The notes under the pieces are model-generated. The model did no database searches and was not told where the DNA came from. It was given only the letters and a program-made list of their open reading frames with translations. Positions 35,016-46,570 of a DNA stretch of 64,000 nt are shown here, piece after piece. The first letter of the stretch is position 1, and each line of letters starts with the position of its first letter. Made by a program: the position numbers and the translations under genes. This DNA comes from Pseudoalteromonas sp. MM1 (GTDB lineage: Bacteria > Pseudomonadota > Gammaproteobacteria > Enterobacterales > Alteromonadaceae): assembly GCF_030296835.1 (NCBI RefSeq), contig NZ_AP027923.1:434001-498000 (forward strand). Reading direction: 5' to 3'.

Positions 35016-36482
35016 TTATTCTATTACTAAGCCGGGTGCTAAAGTTTGCGGTAAATTTACTTTGTCTGATTCAACCGAAGCAACAGGGTAAGCGCAGTAA
35101 TCTGCAGCATAATACGCACTTGCTCTGTGGTTACCACTTGCGCCTATGCCACCAAACGGCGCAGCACTAGAGGCACCTGTAATAGGGCGGTTCCAATTTA
35201 CTATGCCAGCACGAATACGCTTTAAAAAGTGGCTGTAATCATCTTCGTTATCGCCAAGTAAGCCTGCTGATAAACCAAAGCTGGTGTTGTTAGCCTCTGC
35301 TATTGCGCTGTCAAAGTCGTTGTAGCGGTAAATTTTTATAAGCGGGCCAAAGTGTTCTTCATCGGCCATGTTGGTGATGTTAGTTACATCAATAATACCT
35401 GGGCTTACAAACCCTGTGCCTGCTTTTAACTGCTTAAGCTCAACGAGTATTTCGCCGCCGCTCTCAACTAATTCATTTTGCGCTGCAATCATACCCAGGG
35501 CGGCTTTTTCGCTTATCATCGCACCCATAAATGGCTGGTTAGTGGCAAAACTGTCATCAACAACAATATTTTTGGTTGCGCTAATAAGTTTTTCTAAAAT
35601 GGCATCGCCATTGGTTGAATTCTCAATAAACACGCGGCGTGCACAAGTACAGCGCTGGCCAGAAGTAATAAAGCCAGATTGAATAATATCGTGTACTGCA
35701 GCGTTTACATCGGCAACATCTTTAACTATTAATGGGTTATTACCGCCCATTTCAAGCGCTAAAATCTTACCTGGGTGGCCGGCAAACTGCTTATGTAGTA
35801 AATGGCCAGTGTTTGAACTGCCGGTAAAAAATAAGCCGTCTATGTCTTTATGTGAAGCAAGTGCTTTACCGGTTTCTACTTCACCTTGTACTAGGTTAAT
35901 AACACCCGCTGGTAAGCCCGCTTTTAACCAAAGTGCTAAAGTAAATTCAGCAACGTGAGGGGTTAGTTCAGATGGTTTAAATACCACGGTGTTACCCGCT
36001 AAAATGGCAGGTACAATATGGCCGTTTGGTAAATGCCCAGGGAAGTTGTAAGGGCCAAATATAGCCACAACGCCGTGTGGTTTATGGCGTATGAAGGCTT
36101 TAGCACCTGGCATTGGGTTTTCTGTGGTGCCGGTGCGTTCATTATAGGCTTTGATAGAAATGGCTACTTTACCTGTCATAGCGCCTACTTCTGTGCGTGT
36201 TTCCCAAAGTGGCTTGCCGGTTTCGCGCGCTATAATGGCTGCAAATTCTTCGCTGTGCTCTTTTAATTGTGCTACGAAGTTTTCAAGTATAGTAATACGC
36301 GACTCAATTGGCGTATCTGCCCATTGTACTTGTGCGGCTCTAGCTGCATTAATTGCAGAATCTACTTGCTCTGCATTTGCGCCATTGCCTTGCCATACAA
36401 CTTCGCCGTTACTCGGATTAACAGAGCTAAAAGCGGGGCCTTGGCCTGAATGCCATTGGTTATTTATAAGGTGTGTGTTCAT
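35016..36482 (-). CDS. astD: N-succinylglutamate 5-semialdehyde dehydrogenase
   Basis: The 488-residue aldehyde dehydrogenase starts [15 protein letters not shown] and has [29 protein letters not shown] (general base region) and the catalytic Cys in [10 protein letters not shown]. These, especially the EMGGNNP and QRCTCARR blocks, are AstD signatures. It oxidises succinylglutamate semialdehyde in the arginine succinyltransferase pathway. ATG 36482 is chosen by homology; the frame continues upstream into astA. It follows astA by 7 bases. Confidence 0.93.
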   Translation of the reverse strand: MNTHLINNQWHSGQGPAFSSVNPSNGEVVWQGNGANAEQVDSAINAARAAQVQWADTPIESRITILENFVAQLKEHSEEFAAIIARETGKPLWETRTEVGAMTGKVAISIKAYNERTGTTENPMPGAKAFIRHKPHGVVAIFGPYNFPGHLPNGHIVPAILAGNTVVFKPSELTPHVAEFTLALWLKAGLPAGVINLVQGEVETGKALASHKDIDGLFFTGSSNTGHLLHKQFAGHPGKILALEMGGNNPLIVKDVADVNAAVHDIIQSGFITSGQRCTCARRVFIENSTNGDAILEKLISATKNIVVDDSFATNQPFMGAMISEKAALGMIAAQNELVESGGEILVELKQLKAGTGFVSPGIIDVTNITNMADEEHFGPLIKIYRYNDFDSAIAEANNTSFGLSAGLLGDNEDDYSHFLKRIRAGIVNWNRPITGASSAAPFGGIGASGNHRASAYYAADYCAYPVASVESDKVNLPQTLAPGLVIE

Positions 36483-36489
36483 ATTTGTT

Positions 36490-37524
36490 TTACAGGCGGA
36501 AAAAACGCGCTGCATCTCCTTGGGATAAATTAAGGGCATCAGCCACTTCTTGGCTTATTACTAATGTGTGCTTAGCGTGGTTATAATGGGCGTGCTGGGT
36601 AAAGGTTGCTCTAAACCCACTTACACCTTGATTACAAACGGCTAAAGTATCTGAGCTGTGCTGGCTAATATGTTCCAGCTCGCCAATGGTAATAGGGCAT
36701 ACTTGAGACTCACGAATACTGCGAATATTACCAAGCTTTGCTTCTACCGTAGGGCCCGCATCAAACAAATCAACGTAGCCACGATGCTCAAAACCTTCTT
36801 TTTCAAGTAATTTGAGCGCCGGTTTTGTTTTGTCATGCACGTGGCCAATAACTGCTTGGGCTTTTTTACTGAGTAAGTTTACATAAATAGGGTATTTAGG
36901 CATTAACTCACTAATAAACACTTTATCGCCGAGACCCACTAAATGGTCGGCTTGAGGAAACTCAATGCTAAAAAAGTGCTCCTGCAACCATTGCCAAAAC
37001 GGTGAATGGCCTTCTTCGTCACTTACACCACGCATTTCAGCTATCACTGTGTCGGTAAAGCGTTCGCTGTGCTGCGCCATAAATAAAAAACGTGAGCGTG
37101 ATAAAAAGCGCCCGGTTAAGCCTTTACGGCTGTTTTCGCGCAAAAACAAAGTGCATATTTCAGAGCATCCGGTGTAATCGTTACACATACTTAAAATATC
37201 AACGGTATTATAAACATTCAGTGTAGGCGAGTGGTGTACTGTTTTACCTAAATGGTAATGGTACAAAGGCACAGATAAACCAACAGCGGCTTCTATGGCG
37301 GTAGTACCAATTACTTCACCTGTTTCGCTATCTTCTAAAACAAATAGGTAGCTTTCATCGAGTGGCTGATTGATATTTTTAGCAAAGCTTTTTTCGGCGC
37401 GATCTATTTTTTCTTTTAATTGCTCATCATCTACAGGCAGTGAGGTAAAGCCATGGCCTGACTCGATTGCAATTTGCTTAAGTGCAGCAAAATCTGCAGT
37501 GGTAATAGGACGTAATACTTGCAT
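36490..37524 (-). CDS. astA: Arginine N-succinyltransferase
   Basis: The 344-residue protein begins [28 protein letters not shown] and includes [22 protein letters not shown] and [11 protein letters not shown], all typical of AstA (a GNAT-like acyltransferase). It joins succinyl-CoA to arginine in the first step of the AST pathway. It lies between astC and astD with short gaps, in the standard operon order. The length is normal. Confidence 0.95.
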   Translation of the reverse strand: MQVLRPITTADFAALKQIAIESGHGFTSLPVDDEQLKEKIDRAEKSFAKNINQPLDESYLFVLEDSETGEVIGTTAIEAAVGLSVPLYHYHLGKTVHHSPTLNVYNTVDILSMCNDYTGCSEICTLFLRENSRKGLTGRFLSRSRFLFMAQHSERFTDTVIAEMRGVSDEEGHSPFWQWLQEHFFSIEFPQADHLVGLGDKVFISELMPKYPIYVNLLSKKAQAVIGHVHDKTKPALKLLEKEGFEHRGYVDLFDAGPTVEAKLGNIRSIRESQVCPITIGELEHISQHSSDTLAVCNQGVSGFRATFTQHAHYNHAKHTLVISQEVADALNLSQGDAARFFRL

Positions 37525-37569
37525 TTATTACTTGCTCCAACAGCGCGCCCTAGAGCGCGCTTAATTAAA

Positions 37570-38784
<1,215 letters not shown>

Positions 38785-38957
38785 CTAAAAATTGTGAATA
38801 TTGAATAAAGATTAGCAAAATAAAAACGTTAGCGTTTTCTCAGCTAGATAATTTTTGTTATTGCTGGTTATTATCGAAGGTTATAGGTTAAATTTGCAGT
38901 GCTATTTTGTGAAAAATGATTACAATAAAAGTCAAAATAACGAAATTAATAAGCAAT

Positions 38958-39386
38958 ATGATAACTCCACAAGATGAAAAGCTACTTTCAATTTTAAAAA
39001 CAAATGCACGTGCAAGTATTTCTGACCTAGCGCGCATGCTTAATTTATCGCGCTCTACCGTGCAAAGCCGTATGTTAAAGCTTGAAGAAACCGGTGTTAT
39101 AAAAGGGTATAGCGTAGATTACGGTGAAGACTATTTAAGCAGTATGGTGTCGGCTCATGTGTCTATAAAAGTGATGCAAAAACTCACCACCAAAACCAAT
39201 TTAGAGCTAAAACAAATTGATGCTATTTCCCAGCTTTATGCAATAAGCGGTGAGTTTGATTTAATTGCTGTAGTGCAAGCGCAAAATTTAGAAAAACTAA
39301 GCCATTTACTTGATGATATAGGTAATTTAGATGGCGTAGAGCGCACAACGTCGTCGGTTATTTTAGAAACAAAATTTAAGCGTTAG
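38958..39386 (+). CDS. Lrp/AsnC-family transcriptional regulator
   Basis: The 142-residue protein starts MITPQDEKLLSILKTNARASISDLARMLNLSRSTVQSRM, an AsnC-type helix-turn-helix, and has the RAM-like effector domain (VSAHVSIKVMQ, AISGEFDLIAVVQAQ) at the C-terminus. It is divergent from astC across a 182-base gap, so it may control the ast operon in response to an amino acid. The frame is open for 14 codons upstream; the family start is at 38958. Confidence 0.85.
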   Translation: MITPQDEKLLSILKTNARASISDLARMLNLSRSTVQSRMLKLEETGVIKGYSVDYGEDYLSSMVSAHVSIKVMQKLTTKTNLELKQIDAISQLYAISGEFDLIAVVQAQNLEKLSHLLDDIGNLDGVERTTSSVILETKFKR

Positions 39387-39512
39387 CTTAAATAATTAAA
39401 ATACAATATGGTTACTTATTGATTTAGTTTAATATTTAATTATTTTGAAGTTAGGCAATTTATTTAACGCTGACTATACTTATTTTAATTAATAATTATT
39501 TAGCAATGGATT

Positions 39513-40685
39513 ATGCCCACAACGCTATTTTTTGTGCTGTTAACTTTAACTGAGCCTTTAAAATTTGGTACCAATGTATCGCTTACAACGCCAGATAATG
39601 CGGTTAACCAAGTGCAATGTATATTACACAATATGAACATGCCATTTGAGTTGAAATCGCTGTCTTGGCTTAGGGCTCGTCGCGAAGTAAAGTTAGATAG
39701 ATTAGATGGGTATTTTACAACGCATTTAACCTATGAGATGAGCCAGCATGGTAAGTTGTCGTCACCTATTTATCTAGAAAATTGGTACTGGTTTACTCAC
39801 CCCAATAGTATTAATGTAGATCCCAAAAAATTGCGTTATGGTGTAGTCCGTGGCAGTTATCAAGCTAATTGGTTTAAAACACAAAATATTACCTCGCTTG
39901 TTGAGGTAAACTCGCTGGAAGAAATAGTGAACGTGCTTCACCATCATAGGGTAGATAAAGTATTACTCGATTTAGATGATTTTAATAATACTGCTGACAA
40001 CTTAGGTATTGACGCTTCGCCATACCAACGCTCGTTTTATCGCTATGTGCCTTTAGGTGTTTTTGCTGCCAATAAGCTTATTAATTCGCATCCATCTTTT
40101 TTAGACAAATTTGACGAAACGATCCCACAATGTGCTCCTGCACCGTTTTACTTATCCCAAGGTGAACAAGTACAAATACTTGATAAGTTGTTAACGCCAC
40201 TGGAGGGGTTAATTTCACAGCCAATAATCACAGATACAGTAACACAGAGTAACCATATTCAGCTGAGCAAAAAAGAGCTTAAACTAGCAGATGAGCTTTG
40301 GGTTAAAGAAGTAAAAGCACATCAACATGGTTTAGCTAAAAAGATGTTACTTATTGATGCCTCATTATATTTAAAACAATGGCAAACTCAGTTCAACGGC
40401 ATAGTTACAGAAACTATACTGATAGATAAGCAAGGCAAAAATGCGGCTATAAGTAAAATAACCAGTGATTATTGGCAAGGTGATGAGAGTAAATTTAGTC
40501 TTGTATACAAACAATCTATAGCACATCGCTTTAGCAGCGTTGAATATGATGCGTCAACACATCATTTTCAGGTACATCTAAGTTTACCTATAAAAGATCC
40601 CCAAGGCGAACATATTGGCGTTATTACTTTAGGGGTTGATGTAGAAAAAGCGCTGCATTCATTTAACAATATCGTATTAAATTAA
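39513..40685 (+). CDS. Periplasmic SBP-like plus PDC/Cache-like two-domain protein
   Basis: The 390-residue protein has a short hydrophobic N-terminus (TTLFFVLLTL), then about residues 15-215 like a family 3 solute-binding domain (LKFGTNVSL, RREVKLDRLDGYFTT, KLRYGVVRGSYQANW, RVDKVLLDLDDF). Residues about 240-390 form a second domain (KMLLIDASLYLKQWQ, ETILIDKQGKNAAISKITSDY, VHLSLPIKDPQGEHIGVITL) with the look of a PDC/Cache-type sensor. There is no membrane anchor after it and no signalling domain. It is probably a soluble periplasmic ligand binder. The fusion is unfamiliar to me. A TAG stop lies three codons before the ATG, so it cannot be extended. Confidence 0.6.
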   Translation: MPTTLFFVLLTLTEPLKFGTNVSLTTPDNAVNQVQCILHNMNMPFELKSLSWLRARREVKLDRLDGYFTTHLTYEMSQHGKLSSPIYLENWYWFTHPNSINVDPKKLRYGVVRGSYQANWFKTQNITSLVEVNSLEEIVNVLHHHRVDKVLLDLDDFNNTADNLGIDASPYQRSFYRYVPLGVFAANKLINSHPSFLDKFDETIPQCAPAPFYLSQGEQVQILDKLLTPLEGLISQPIITDTVTQSNHIQLSKKELKLADELWVKEVKAHQHGLAKKMLLIDASLYLKQWQTQFNGIVTETILIDKQGKNAAISKITSDYWQGDESKFSLVYKQSIAHRFSSVEYDASTHHFQVHLSLPIKDPQGEHIGVITLGVDVEKALHSFNNIVLN

Positions 40686-40736
40686 AGCGAGCTCAATACC
40701 TTATTAAAACCCCGTATGTATAGCTTTTATATATTG

Positions 40737-41675
40737 CTATTTACTTACAGCAGTTGTTGGTTTTAGAGCGTGTTTGATAATGGTTTTTTTTGCTTCATTT
40801 AATTTAATAATGTACGCATTTCCTCCTACCAGCCCTTTAAATTCTTCATCGGTAAAAATAAGTGTATTATCGTCATAAAAGGTGATTGCTTCTTTTTGCG
40901 TAACAATACCTAAATCGATTCGAGAAACATCACCAGAAAAAAACTTATCCCCTTTAAAATTTTCGAACAGCCAAATACTGGTAGAATCCAGAAGCACAAG
41001 TTTAGTTCTGTCTGGGCTAAGCGCAGCGGATGTGATCCAACATAGTTTTTCAAGGGTTGTGCATGTTTTAAATGAATCAATTAGCTGTGCATCAAAATTA
41101 GCTGCATGATCGCCCACTTTATAAACATTGGTTATGCCATCGAAAGGTTCGGTTCTATTTTTGGTAAATAAATATAAATGGCGTTTGTACTCAACAAAAG
41201 CCTCTAAATCAAAGTTGCGTTTGTTAGGCTTTATGGGGGTGCCGTCCATTTCAGGATAAGTAAATTTAATAATTTCGGCTTCGGTGGTCTCTGTTTTTAT
41301 ATCAATAGGGTTTTCTATTTTATAAATAGTTAACCACTTTCTATCGTTTTTATTATTGCCAAAATCACCTAAGAAAAAATGACCAAATTTATTTTGTGTC
41401 ATATCTTCCCAGTCTATATTTTTAGCATTAGTAACTAGGATTTCTTTTTCAATCGCGCCATCTTGACCTAAGCGATATAGCTTTGGATCGTCACCGCCAT
41501 CATTAATCGCCCACAAACGTTTGTTTTTATCAAACTCAATACCTGAAATTTCTTTTAACTTCGGATCTACTGATAATTGCTTTTTACTATAAAGGGTATA
41601 TATAGAAAGGCTTACAAAGGAGGCAAGTGCAATAAATAAAATCACCGTAGTGAATAAAATGCTTTTTTTCAACAT
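40737..41675 (-). CDS. Membrane-anchored beta-propeller-like protein
   Basis: The 312-residue protein has one N-terminal membrane anchor (residues about 7-29) and an extracytoplasmic domain of WD/propeller-like repeats: LKEISGIEFDKNKRLWAINDGG, NIDWEDMTQNKFGHFFLGDFG, FDLEAFVEYKRHLYLFTKN, ISRIDL-like and DDNTLIFTDEEFKG. It resembles SdiA-regulated or esterase-like phytase-type propellers; the substrate is unknown. It is convergent with the gene at 39513 and divergent from the glycogen operon. Confidence 0.68.
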   Translation of the reverse strand: MLKKSILFTTVILFIALASFVSLSIYTLYSKKQLSVDPKLKEISGIEFDKNKRLWAINDGGDDPKLYRLGQDGAIEKEILVTNAKNIDWEDMTQNKFGHFFLGDFGNNKNDRKWLTIYKIENPIDIKTETTEAEIIKFTYPEMDGTPIKPNKRNFDLEAFVEYKRHLYLFTKNRTEPFDGITNVYKVGDHAANFDAQLIDSFKTCTTLEKLCWITSAALSPDRTKLVLLDSTSIWLFENFKGDKFFSGDVSRIDLGIVTQKEAITFYDDNTLIFTDEEFKGLVGGNAYIIKLNEAKKTIIKHALKPTTAVSK

Positions 41676-42048
41676 GAAATTTTTGGTATTTCAGAGACGT
41701 AAGATGCTGTGTATTATTACTTAAGCACACTGATAACGAAAGAATTTTATAGGTTGGTGTGAACTTATATACGATTTTTTGCTCAATATATTAATAATGA
41801 AAAATGATTAAGTTGGTTTAATACTTGCTGTTCATTAGTTTGTCATTAATAAGCGATAATTTTTATCGAAATCGCACCTTATATGTGCAGCTTAAAACTT
41901 TTTTGCACTGTAATAATGCGTAAATAAAAATTTGTTTAAATTACCCGCGTTTAATGATGTTTAAATGCACCCCACATCGCCCTTTGAAGTGTTGTATCGG
42001 CCCTGTGGCAAAGATTAAGTACCCATTTTGGTTTAGTTGGAGCCTACT
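41676..42048 (+). promoter_or_regulatory. Intergenic region with the glycogen-operon promoter
   Basis: This 373-base AT-rich gap lies between divergent transcription units and has no gene that I can support. It must hold the promoter of the seven-gene glycogen operon. One small palindrome, CGATAA-TTT-TTATCG (41854-41868), is a possible operator. I could not assign a -35/-10 pair with confidence. Confidence 0.45.
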
Positions 42049-42351
42049 ATGTTGAATAAACGTTTTTTTAAAACAAAAAATGAAGCTGAAGTTACCTTTG
42101 AGTTTACTCACCCTGATGCAGAGCAAGTAAGTTTAGTTGGCGAATTTACCGATTGGCAACCGGTACCCATGAAGCTTAATAAAAAAGAAGGGGTATTTAA
42201 ATGCAAGCAGAGATTGCCTGTTGATCAGCAGTATCATTTTCGTTATTTGATTAATGGTGATATTTGGGATAACGACCACCAAGCGGATGATTACCTACCT
42301 AATACATTTGGCACAGAAAATAGCATAGTGAATACTCAACGCATAAATTAA
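42049..42351 (+). CDS. Standalone CBM48 (isoamylase N-terminal-like) protein
   Basis: The 100-residue protein consists of a single CBM48/glycogen-binding-like domain: VTFEFTHPDAEQVSLVGEFTDWQPVPMKLNKKEGVFKCKQRLP and YHFRYLINGDIWDNDHQADDY, the pattern seen in AMPK-beta and branching enzymes. It should bind glycogen and may tether or modulate the enzymes encoded next. The ATG at 42049 has TGGAG six bases upstream and starts MLNKRFF. It is the first gene of the glycogen operon, 9 bases before malQ. Confidence 0.82.
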   Translation: MLNKRFFKTKNEAEVTFEFTHPDAEQVSLVGEFTDWQPVPMKLNKKEGVFKCKQRLPVDQQYHFRYLINGDIWDNDHQADDYLPNTFGTENSIVNTQRIN

Positions 42352-42360
42352 GGCGAGTAA

Positions 42361-44358
42361 ATGGACGCACTTTCGCAGTTGTTTTATTTGCACGGTATTG
42401 GTTATGAGTTTACTAAATACACGGGCGAGCAGGTTATATTTAGCGAAGACACGCGCAAACGTGCCTTACAATGTTGTGGCGTAAATACTGATGATGGGCA
42501 CCAAATCGCACAGCTTAATTATCAATTAGATGTTGCGCCTTGGTTAGAATTATCGCCCGATACCAGCTTAGTGAATTTAACTGATAACCTTTTTTATATT
42601 CGTATAGATGAGCGTCAGCTTGATTTACCTGTTGCAATAAGGTTGCCAAAGTTAAATGTCACTTTTGAACGTGCTAACTTACATAATTTGGCCATCACTG
42701 GCGATTACTATGTACATGGCGTGCGTTATATTGAAGTGGCAGTGCCTTTAGGAGTTATTCCGGTAGGTTATCATCAGGCGCGGGTTAGTGTAGGGGAGCA
42801 AAGCAAAGAGATTCAATTGTGGGCCATCCCAGAAAAAGTTTTTCAAGTAGATGATACTAAGCGCACTGGGCTTTCGCTGCAGTTGTACACGGTTAAAAAT
42901 AAAGCAGGCCTAGGTATAGGGGATTTTAATGATTTACTAGAGCTATGTGATTTATGTGCACAGCAGCACTTGGACTACATATTACTTAATCCATTACATT
43001 TGTTGTTTGCACAGCAAAGTGATCGAGCTAGCCCCTATAGCCCTAATAGCCGTGCGTTATTAAATCCTTTGTACATTTCTGTTGAGCTTTCAGCTGATGG
43101 TAAAAATAACCCGCAGTTAAATGCTTTGTTACACAGTGATGAGGTAAAAGCGCTTTTAAACTGCAATGAACAGTTTATAAATTATGAAAAAGTAAGTGCA
43201 GTTAAATATGCATTATTTAAAGCGCTATTTAGTCATTTTGAAGCACATGCCAGCGCTTCACGGCGCGATGAGTTTGCACAGTTTTGCAAACAAAACGCCC
43301 AGACCCTAACTACGCTAAATTCAGCCAATCCTACTTTTGATTACTATTTACAATGGCAAGCTAAATTACAATTAAGCCACTGCCAGCAGCATTGTTTAGA
43401 TAAAGGCATGGCAATAGGTTTAATTAATGACCTTGCTGTTGGTTGTGCAGGAGATGGCGTTGAGTATCAATCTCAGCAATCACTTTTTAGTAATAATGCC
43501 AATGTTGGCGCGCCGCCAGACCCATGGGCGCAAGCAGGGCAAAATTGGGGATTGCCTGCGCTTAACCCGCAACAATTAAAAAATGATCATTTTGCCTTTT
43601 ATCGCTCACTTATTCGCGCAAACATGCAAGGCGTTGGGGGGTTGCGCATTGATCACGTTATGGCACTAAGGCGCTTATGGTGGTGCTTTGAAAATAATCA
43701 TACACAAGATGGCTGTTATGTTTATTACCCTTTCGAGCACTTATTGGCTATTTTAAAAATAGAGTCTCACCTTAATCAGTGCATAGTAATAGGAGAAGAC
43801 TTAGGCATAGTCCCGCCCGAGGTTAAACACGCACTTGCTGTAAGTGGCATTTATTCAAATAGTTTATTTTATTTTGAAAAACAACATGATGGCGAGTTTC
43901 TTCCGTTACAACAATTACCTAAGCATTGTTTAATTATGATAGCCAATCATGACGTACCGCCATTTTGCGGCTGGTGGCAAACAGATGATTTAGATATTAA
44001 ACGCCAGTATCAGCTTATTGATGATCAGCAGTACCAACAGCAACTGCTCGAACGACAACAAGAAAAACAACGATTACTGCGTTTTATACGATTACATAGC
44101 GCAGAGCAACTTAGCGAAACGAGTGATGCTATGTGTGTTTACGGTGAACTTGCCAAAGCACTTGCACAGAGTGATAGCCGTTTATTTGCACTTCAGCTTG
44201 ATGATTTAGATAAACAAACGTATCCGGTGAATATACCCGGTACTAATACCGAATACCCAAATTGGCGCCGTGTTTTAACGCACTCATGTAACGATATTTT
44301 TAAAAATAATGCCAGTACCTTGGCTGCAGTTAATTCAATAAGGAAAGGATATGAGTAG
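42361..44358 (+). CDS. malQ: 4-alpha-glucanotransferase (amylomaltase)
   Basis: The 665-residue GH77 enzyme shows GLSLQLYTVKNKAGLGIGDF, NWGLPALNPQQLK, the catalytic-Asp block LRIDHVMALRRLWW, VIGEDLGIVPPEV (acid/base Glu) and MIANHDVPPFCGWW. The N-terminal extension is that of bacterial MalQ. It rearranges maltodextrins released from glycogen. It overlaps glgB by 8 bases. Confidence 0.93.
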   Translation: MDALSQLFYLHGIGYEFTKYTGEQVIFSEDTRKRALQCCGVNTDDGHQIAQLNYQLDVAPWLELSPDTSLVNLTDNLFYIRIDERQLDLPVAIRLPKLNVTFERANLHNLAITGDYYVHGVRYIEVAVPLGVIPVGYHQARVSVGEQSKEIQLWAIPEKVFQVDDTKRTGLSLQLYTVKNKAGLGIGDFNDLLELCDLCAQQHLDYILLNPLHLLFAQQSDRASPYSPNSRALLNPLYISVELSADGKNNPQLNALLHSDEVKALLNCNEQFINYEKVSAVKYALFKALFSHFEAHASASRRDEFAQFCKQNAQTLTTLNSANPTFDYYLQWQAKLQLSHCQQHCLDKGMAIGLINDLAVGCAGDGVEYQSQQSLFSNNANVGAPPDPWAQAGQNWGLPALNPQQLKNDHFAFYRSLIRANMQGVGGLRIDHVMALRRLWWCFENNHTQDGCYVYYPFEHLLAILKIESHLNQCIVIGEDLGIVPPEVKHALAVSGIYSNSLFYFEKQHDGEFLPLQQLPKHCLIMIANHDVPPFCGWWQTDDLDIKRQYQLIDDQQYQQQLLERQQEKQRLLRFIRLHSAEQLSETSDAMCVYGELAKALAQSDSRLFALQLDDLDKQTYPVNIPGTNTEYPNWRRVLTHSCNDIFKNNASTLAAVNSIRKGYE

Positions 44359-46570
44359 TACCGCACCAAAGGTTTCATTACAGACCCATTACGACGCACA
44401 GGTAACTGCACTGCAAGGCGGCAGATTTAAAGACCCTTTTAGTTTTTTAGGGGCGCATGCCTATAAAAATGGCTACGAAATACGCGTGTATTTACCCGCA
44501 GCAAAAAATGTAAATATTATTATCAATGATAAAAAAGTAATTGCTAAGCGTTATAACAACAGCGATTTATTCATTGCAGCAAGCAACGAAATGCCCGCGC
44601 AACCTTATAAATGTGAGGTTGACTATGCAGAGTCAGCATTATGCTTTTACGATGAATATAGCTTTTCAAGTAGCCTAGATACGGATGCAATGTATTTATT
44701 TAACGAAGGCAGTTTAGAGCATGCATATAAACATTTAGGCGCACACTTTATTAACCAACAAGGGATTAATGGCGTGCGTTTTTGTGTGTGGGCGCCTAAT
44801 GCAGCCAGTGTGTCTGTTATAGGCGAATTTAACCTTTGGCAAGCTAACCGCCATTACATGCGCTTTCATCCTGCGTGTGGTGTGTGGGAGCTTTTTATCG
44901 CTGGGCTTCAGCCCGATACCTGTTATAAATTTTCTATTGTGACACAGCAAGGCGATGTACTTGAAAAAGCAGATCCATTCGCCTTTAAAATGCAGCAAGC
45001 CCCAGGTACAGCTAGTGTGTTACAACAACAAGCAGCGGCTATTACCCTAAGTGATAGCGAGCTTAAAAATCGTCAAAAGCGTAACCATATAGACGCGCCA
45101 ATCAGTATTTACGAAGTGCACTTAGGCTCGTGGCAACGGGCTGAAGAAAACCGCTATTTAAGCTATAGCGAGCTTGCCGACAAACTGGTTAATTACACCC
45201 TTGAAATGGGCTTTACCCATATTCAATTAATGCCAATAAGTGAATACCCGTTTGATGGCTCGTGGGGTTATCAGCCGGTGGGGTTATTTGCACCAACTAG
45301 TCGCTTTGGTGATTACTCCAGTTTTAAGTACTTTGTTCAGCGGTGCCACAAAGCAAACTTAGGTGTGCTACTTGATTGGGTGCCTGGGCATTTTCCTAGT
45401 GATCCGCATGGTTTACACCACTTTGACGGCACGCATTTATTTGAACATGCCGATATTCGACAAGGCTTTCACCCTGATTGGAACACCTATATTTATAATT
45501 ACGACCGCCCGGAGGTTAAAAGCTTTTTAATTTCTAATGCGATGTATTGGCTAGAGCAATTTGGTCTTGATGGTCTGCGCGTAGATGCGGTGGCTTCCAT
45601 GCTTTATTTAGATTACAGCCGTAAAGCAGGGCAGTGGGTTGCTAATTGTTATGGCGGGCGAGAAAACCTAGGCGCTATTGAGTGCTTAAAGCAGGTAAAT
45701 TTGCGTAGTTATAAAAATAATACAGGCATTATGATGGTAGCTGAAGAGTCGACCGCGTGGCCAGGAGTTACTCAAAGTGTTGAACATAATGGCTTAGGTT
45801 TTGGTTACAAATGGAATATGGGGTGGATGAACGACAGCCTTCATTATATGCAGCACGATCCGCTTTATAGGCAGCACCACCATCACGAAATGACGTTCTC
45901 TATGGTGTACGCATTTAGCGAAAATTACATTTTACCGCTAAGTCATGACGAAGTTGTACATGGTAAAGGTTCGCTAATTGAAAAAATGCCCGGTGATGAT
46001 TGGCAAAAATTTGCCAATTTACGGGCGTATTACGCATTTATGTGGGCGCACCCAGGTAAAAAGCTGCTGTTTATGGGCGGCGAAATAGCACAGCGAAAAG
46101 AGTGGGATCACAACCATTCTATTGATTGGCATTTGCTAGAGCATAAAAGCCACCGCGGTATACAAAACACTGTACAAGCGCTCAATACTGTTTATAAGCA
46201 GTCACCTGCATTGTATGAACTCGACTCAAGCCCTGCGGGTTTTGAATGGATAGATAACAACAATAACGAGCAAAGTATATTTAGTTTTGTACGTTATGCT
46301 AAAAATGCCCACGACTTTATTGTCGTAGTGGCAAACTTTACGCCTGTTTCTTATCAAGAGTATGAAATTGGAGTACCCGTAGCGGGTAAATACAAGGTTA
46401 TTTTAAACACCGATGATGACGCTTTTTTTGGCTCAGGCATTAAAGTAACAGCAAACAAAAACGCCACGGTTAGTAGTGTAGAGGCAAGCGCTCATGGCTT
46501 TTCGCATAGCATTAAAATTGCTATTGGCGGCCTAACGACTATTTATTTACAAAAGGTTGAAGATGAGTAA
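44351..46570 (+). CDS. glgB: 1,4-alpha-glucan branching enzyme
   Basis: The 739-residue GH13 enzyme has an N-terminal N1 domain, a CBM48 domain (NGVRFCVWAPNAASVSVIGEFNLW as one block), and the catalytic barrel: GLDGLRVDAVASMLYLDY (nucleophile Asp), MMVAEESTAWP (acid/base Glu) and LPLSHDEVVHGKGSL. It makes the alpha-1,6 branches of glycogen. The start is preceded by AAGGAAAGG and overlaps malQ. Confidence 0.95.
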   Translation: MSSTAPKVSLQTHYDAQVTALQGGRFKDPFSFLGAHAYKNGYEIRVYLPAAKNVNIIINDKKVIAKRYNNSDLFIAASNEMPAQPYKCEVDYAESALCFYDEYSFSSSLDTDAMYLFNEGSLEHAYKHLGAHFINQQGINGVRFCVWAPNAASVSVIGEFNLWQANRHYMRFHPACGVWELFIAGLQPDTCYKFSIVTQQGDVLEKADPFAFKMQQAPGTASVLQQQAAAITLSDSELKNRQKRNHIDAPISIYEVHLGSWQRAEENRYLSYSELADKLVNYTLEMGFTHIQLMPISEYPFDGSWGYQPVGLFAPTSRFGDYSSFKYFVQRCHKANLGVLLDWVPGHFPSDPHGLHHFDGTHLFEHADIRQGFHPDWNTYIYNYDRPEVKSFLISNAMYWLEQFGLDGLRVDAVASMLYLDYSRKAGQWVANCYGGRENLGAIECLKQVNLRSYKNNTGIMMVAEESTAWPGVTQSVEHNGLGFGYKWNMGWMNDSLHYMQHDPLYRQHHHHEMTFSMVYAFSENYILPLSHDEVVHGKGSLIEKMPGDDWQKFANLRAYYAFMWAHPGKKLLFMGGEIAQRKEWDHNHSIDWHLLEHKSHRGIQNTVQALNTVYKQSPALYELDSSPAGFEWIDNNNNEQSIFSFVRYAKNAHDFIVVVANFTPVSYQEYEIGVPVAGKYKVILNTDDDAFFGSGIKVTANKNATVSSVEASAHGFSHSIKIAIGGLTTIYLQKVEDE

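Noticed and set aside
35368..35682. Plus-strand frames opposite astD and astC (also around 36151 and 37625)
   Set aside because: These overlap well-supported ast genes and have translations typical of antisense frames.
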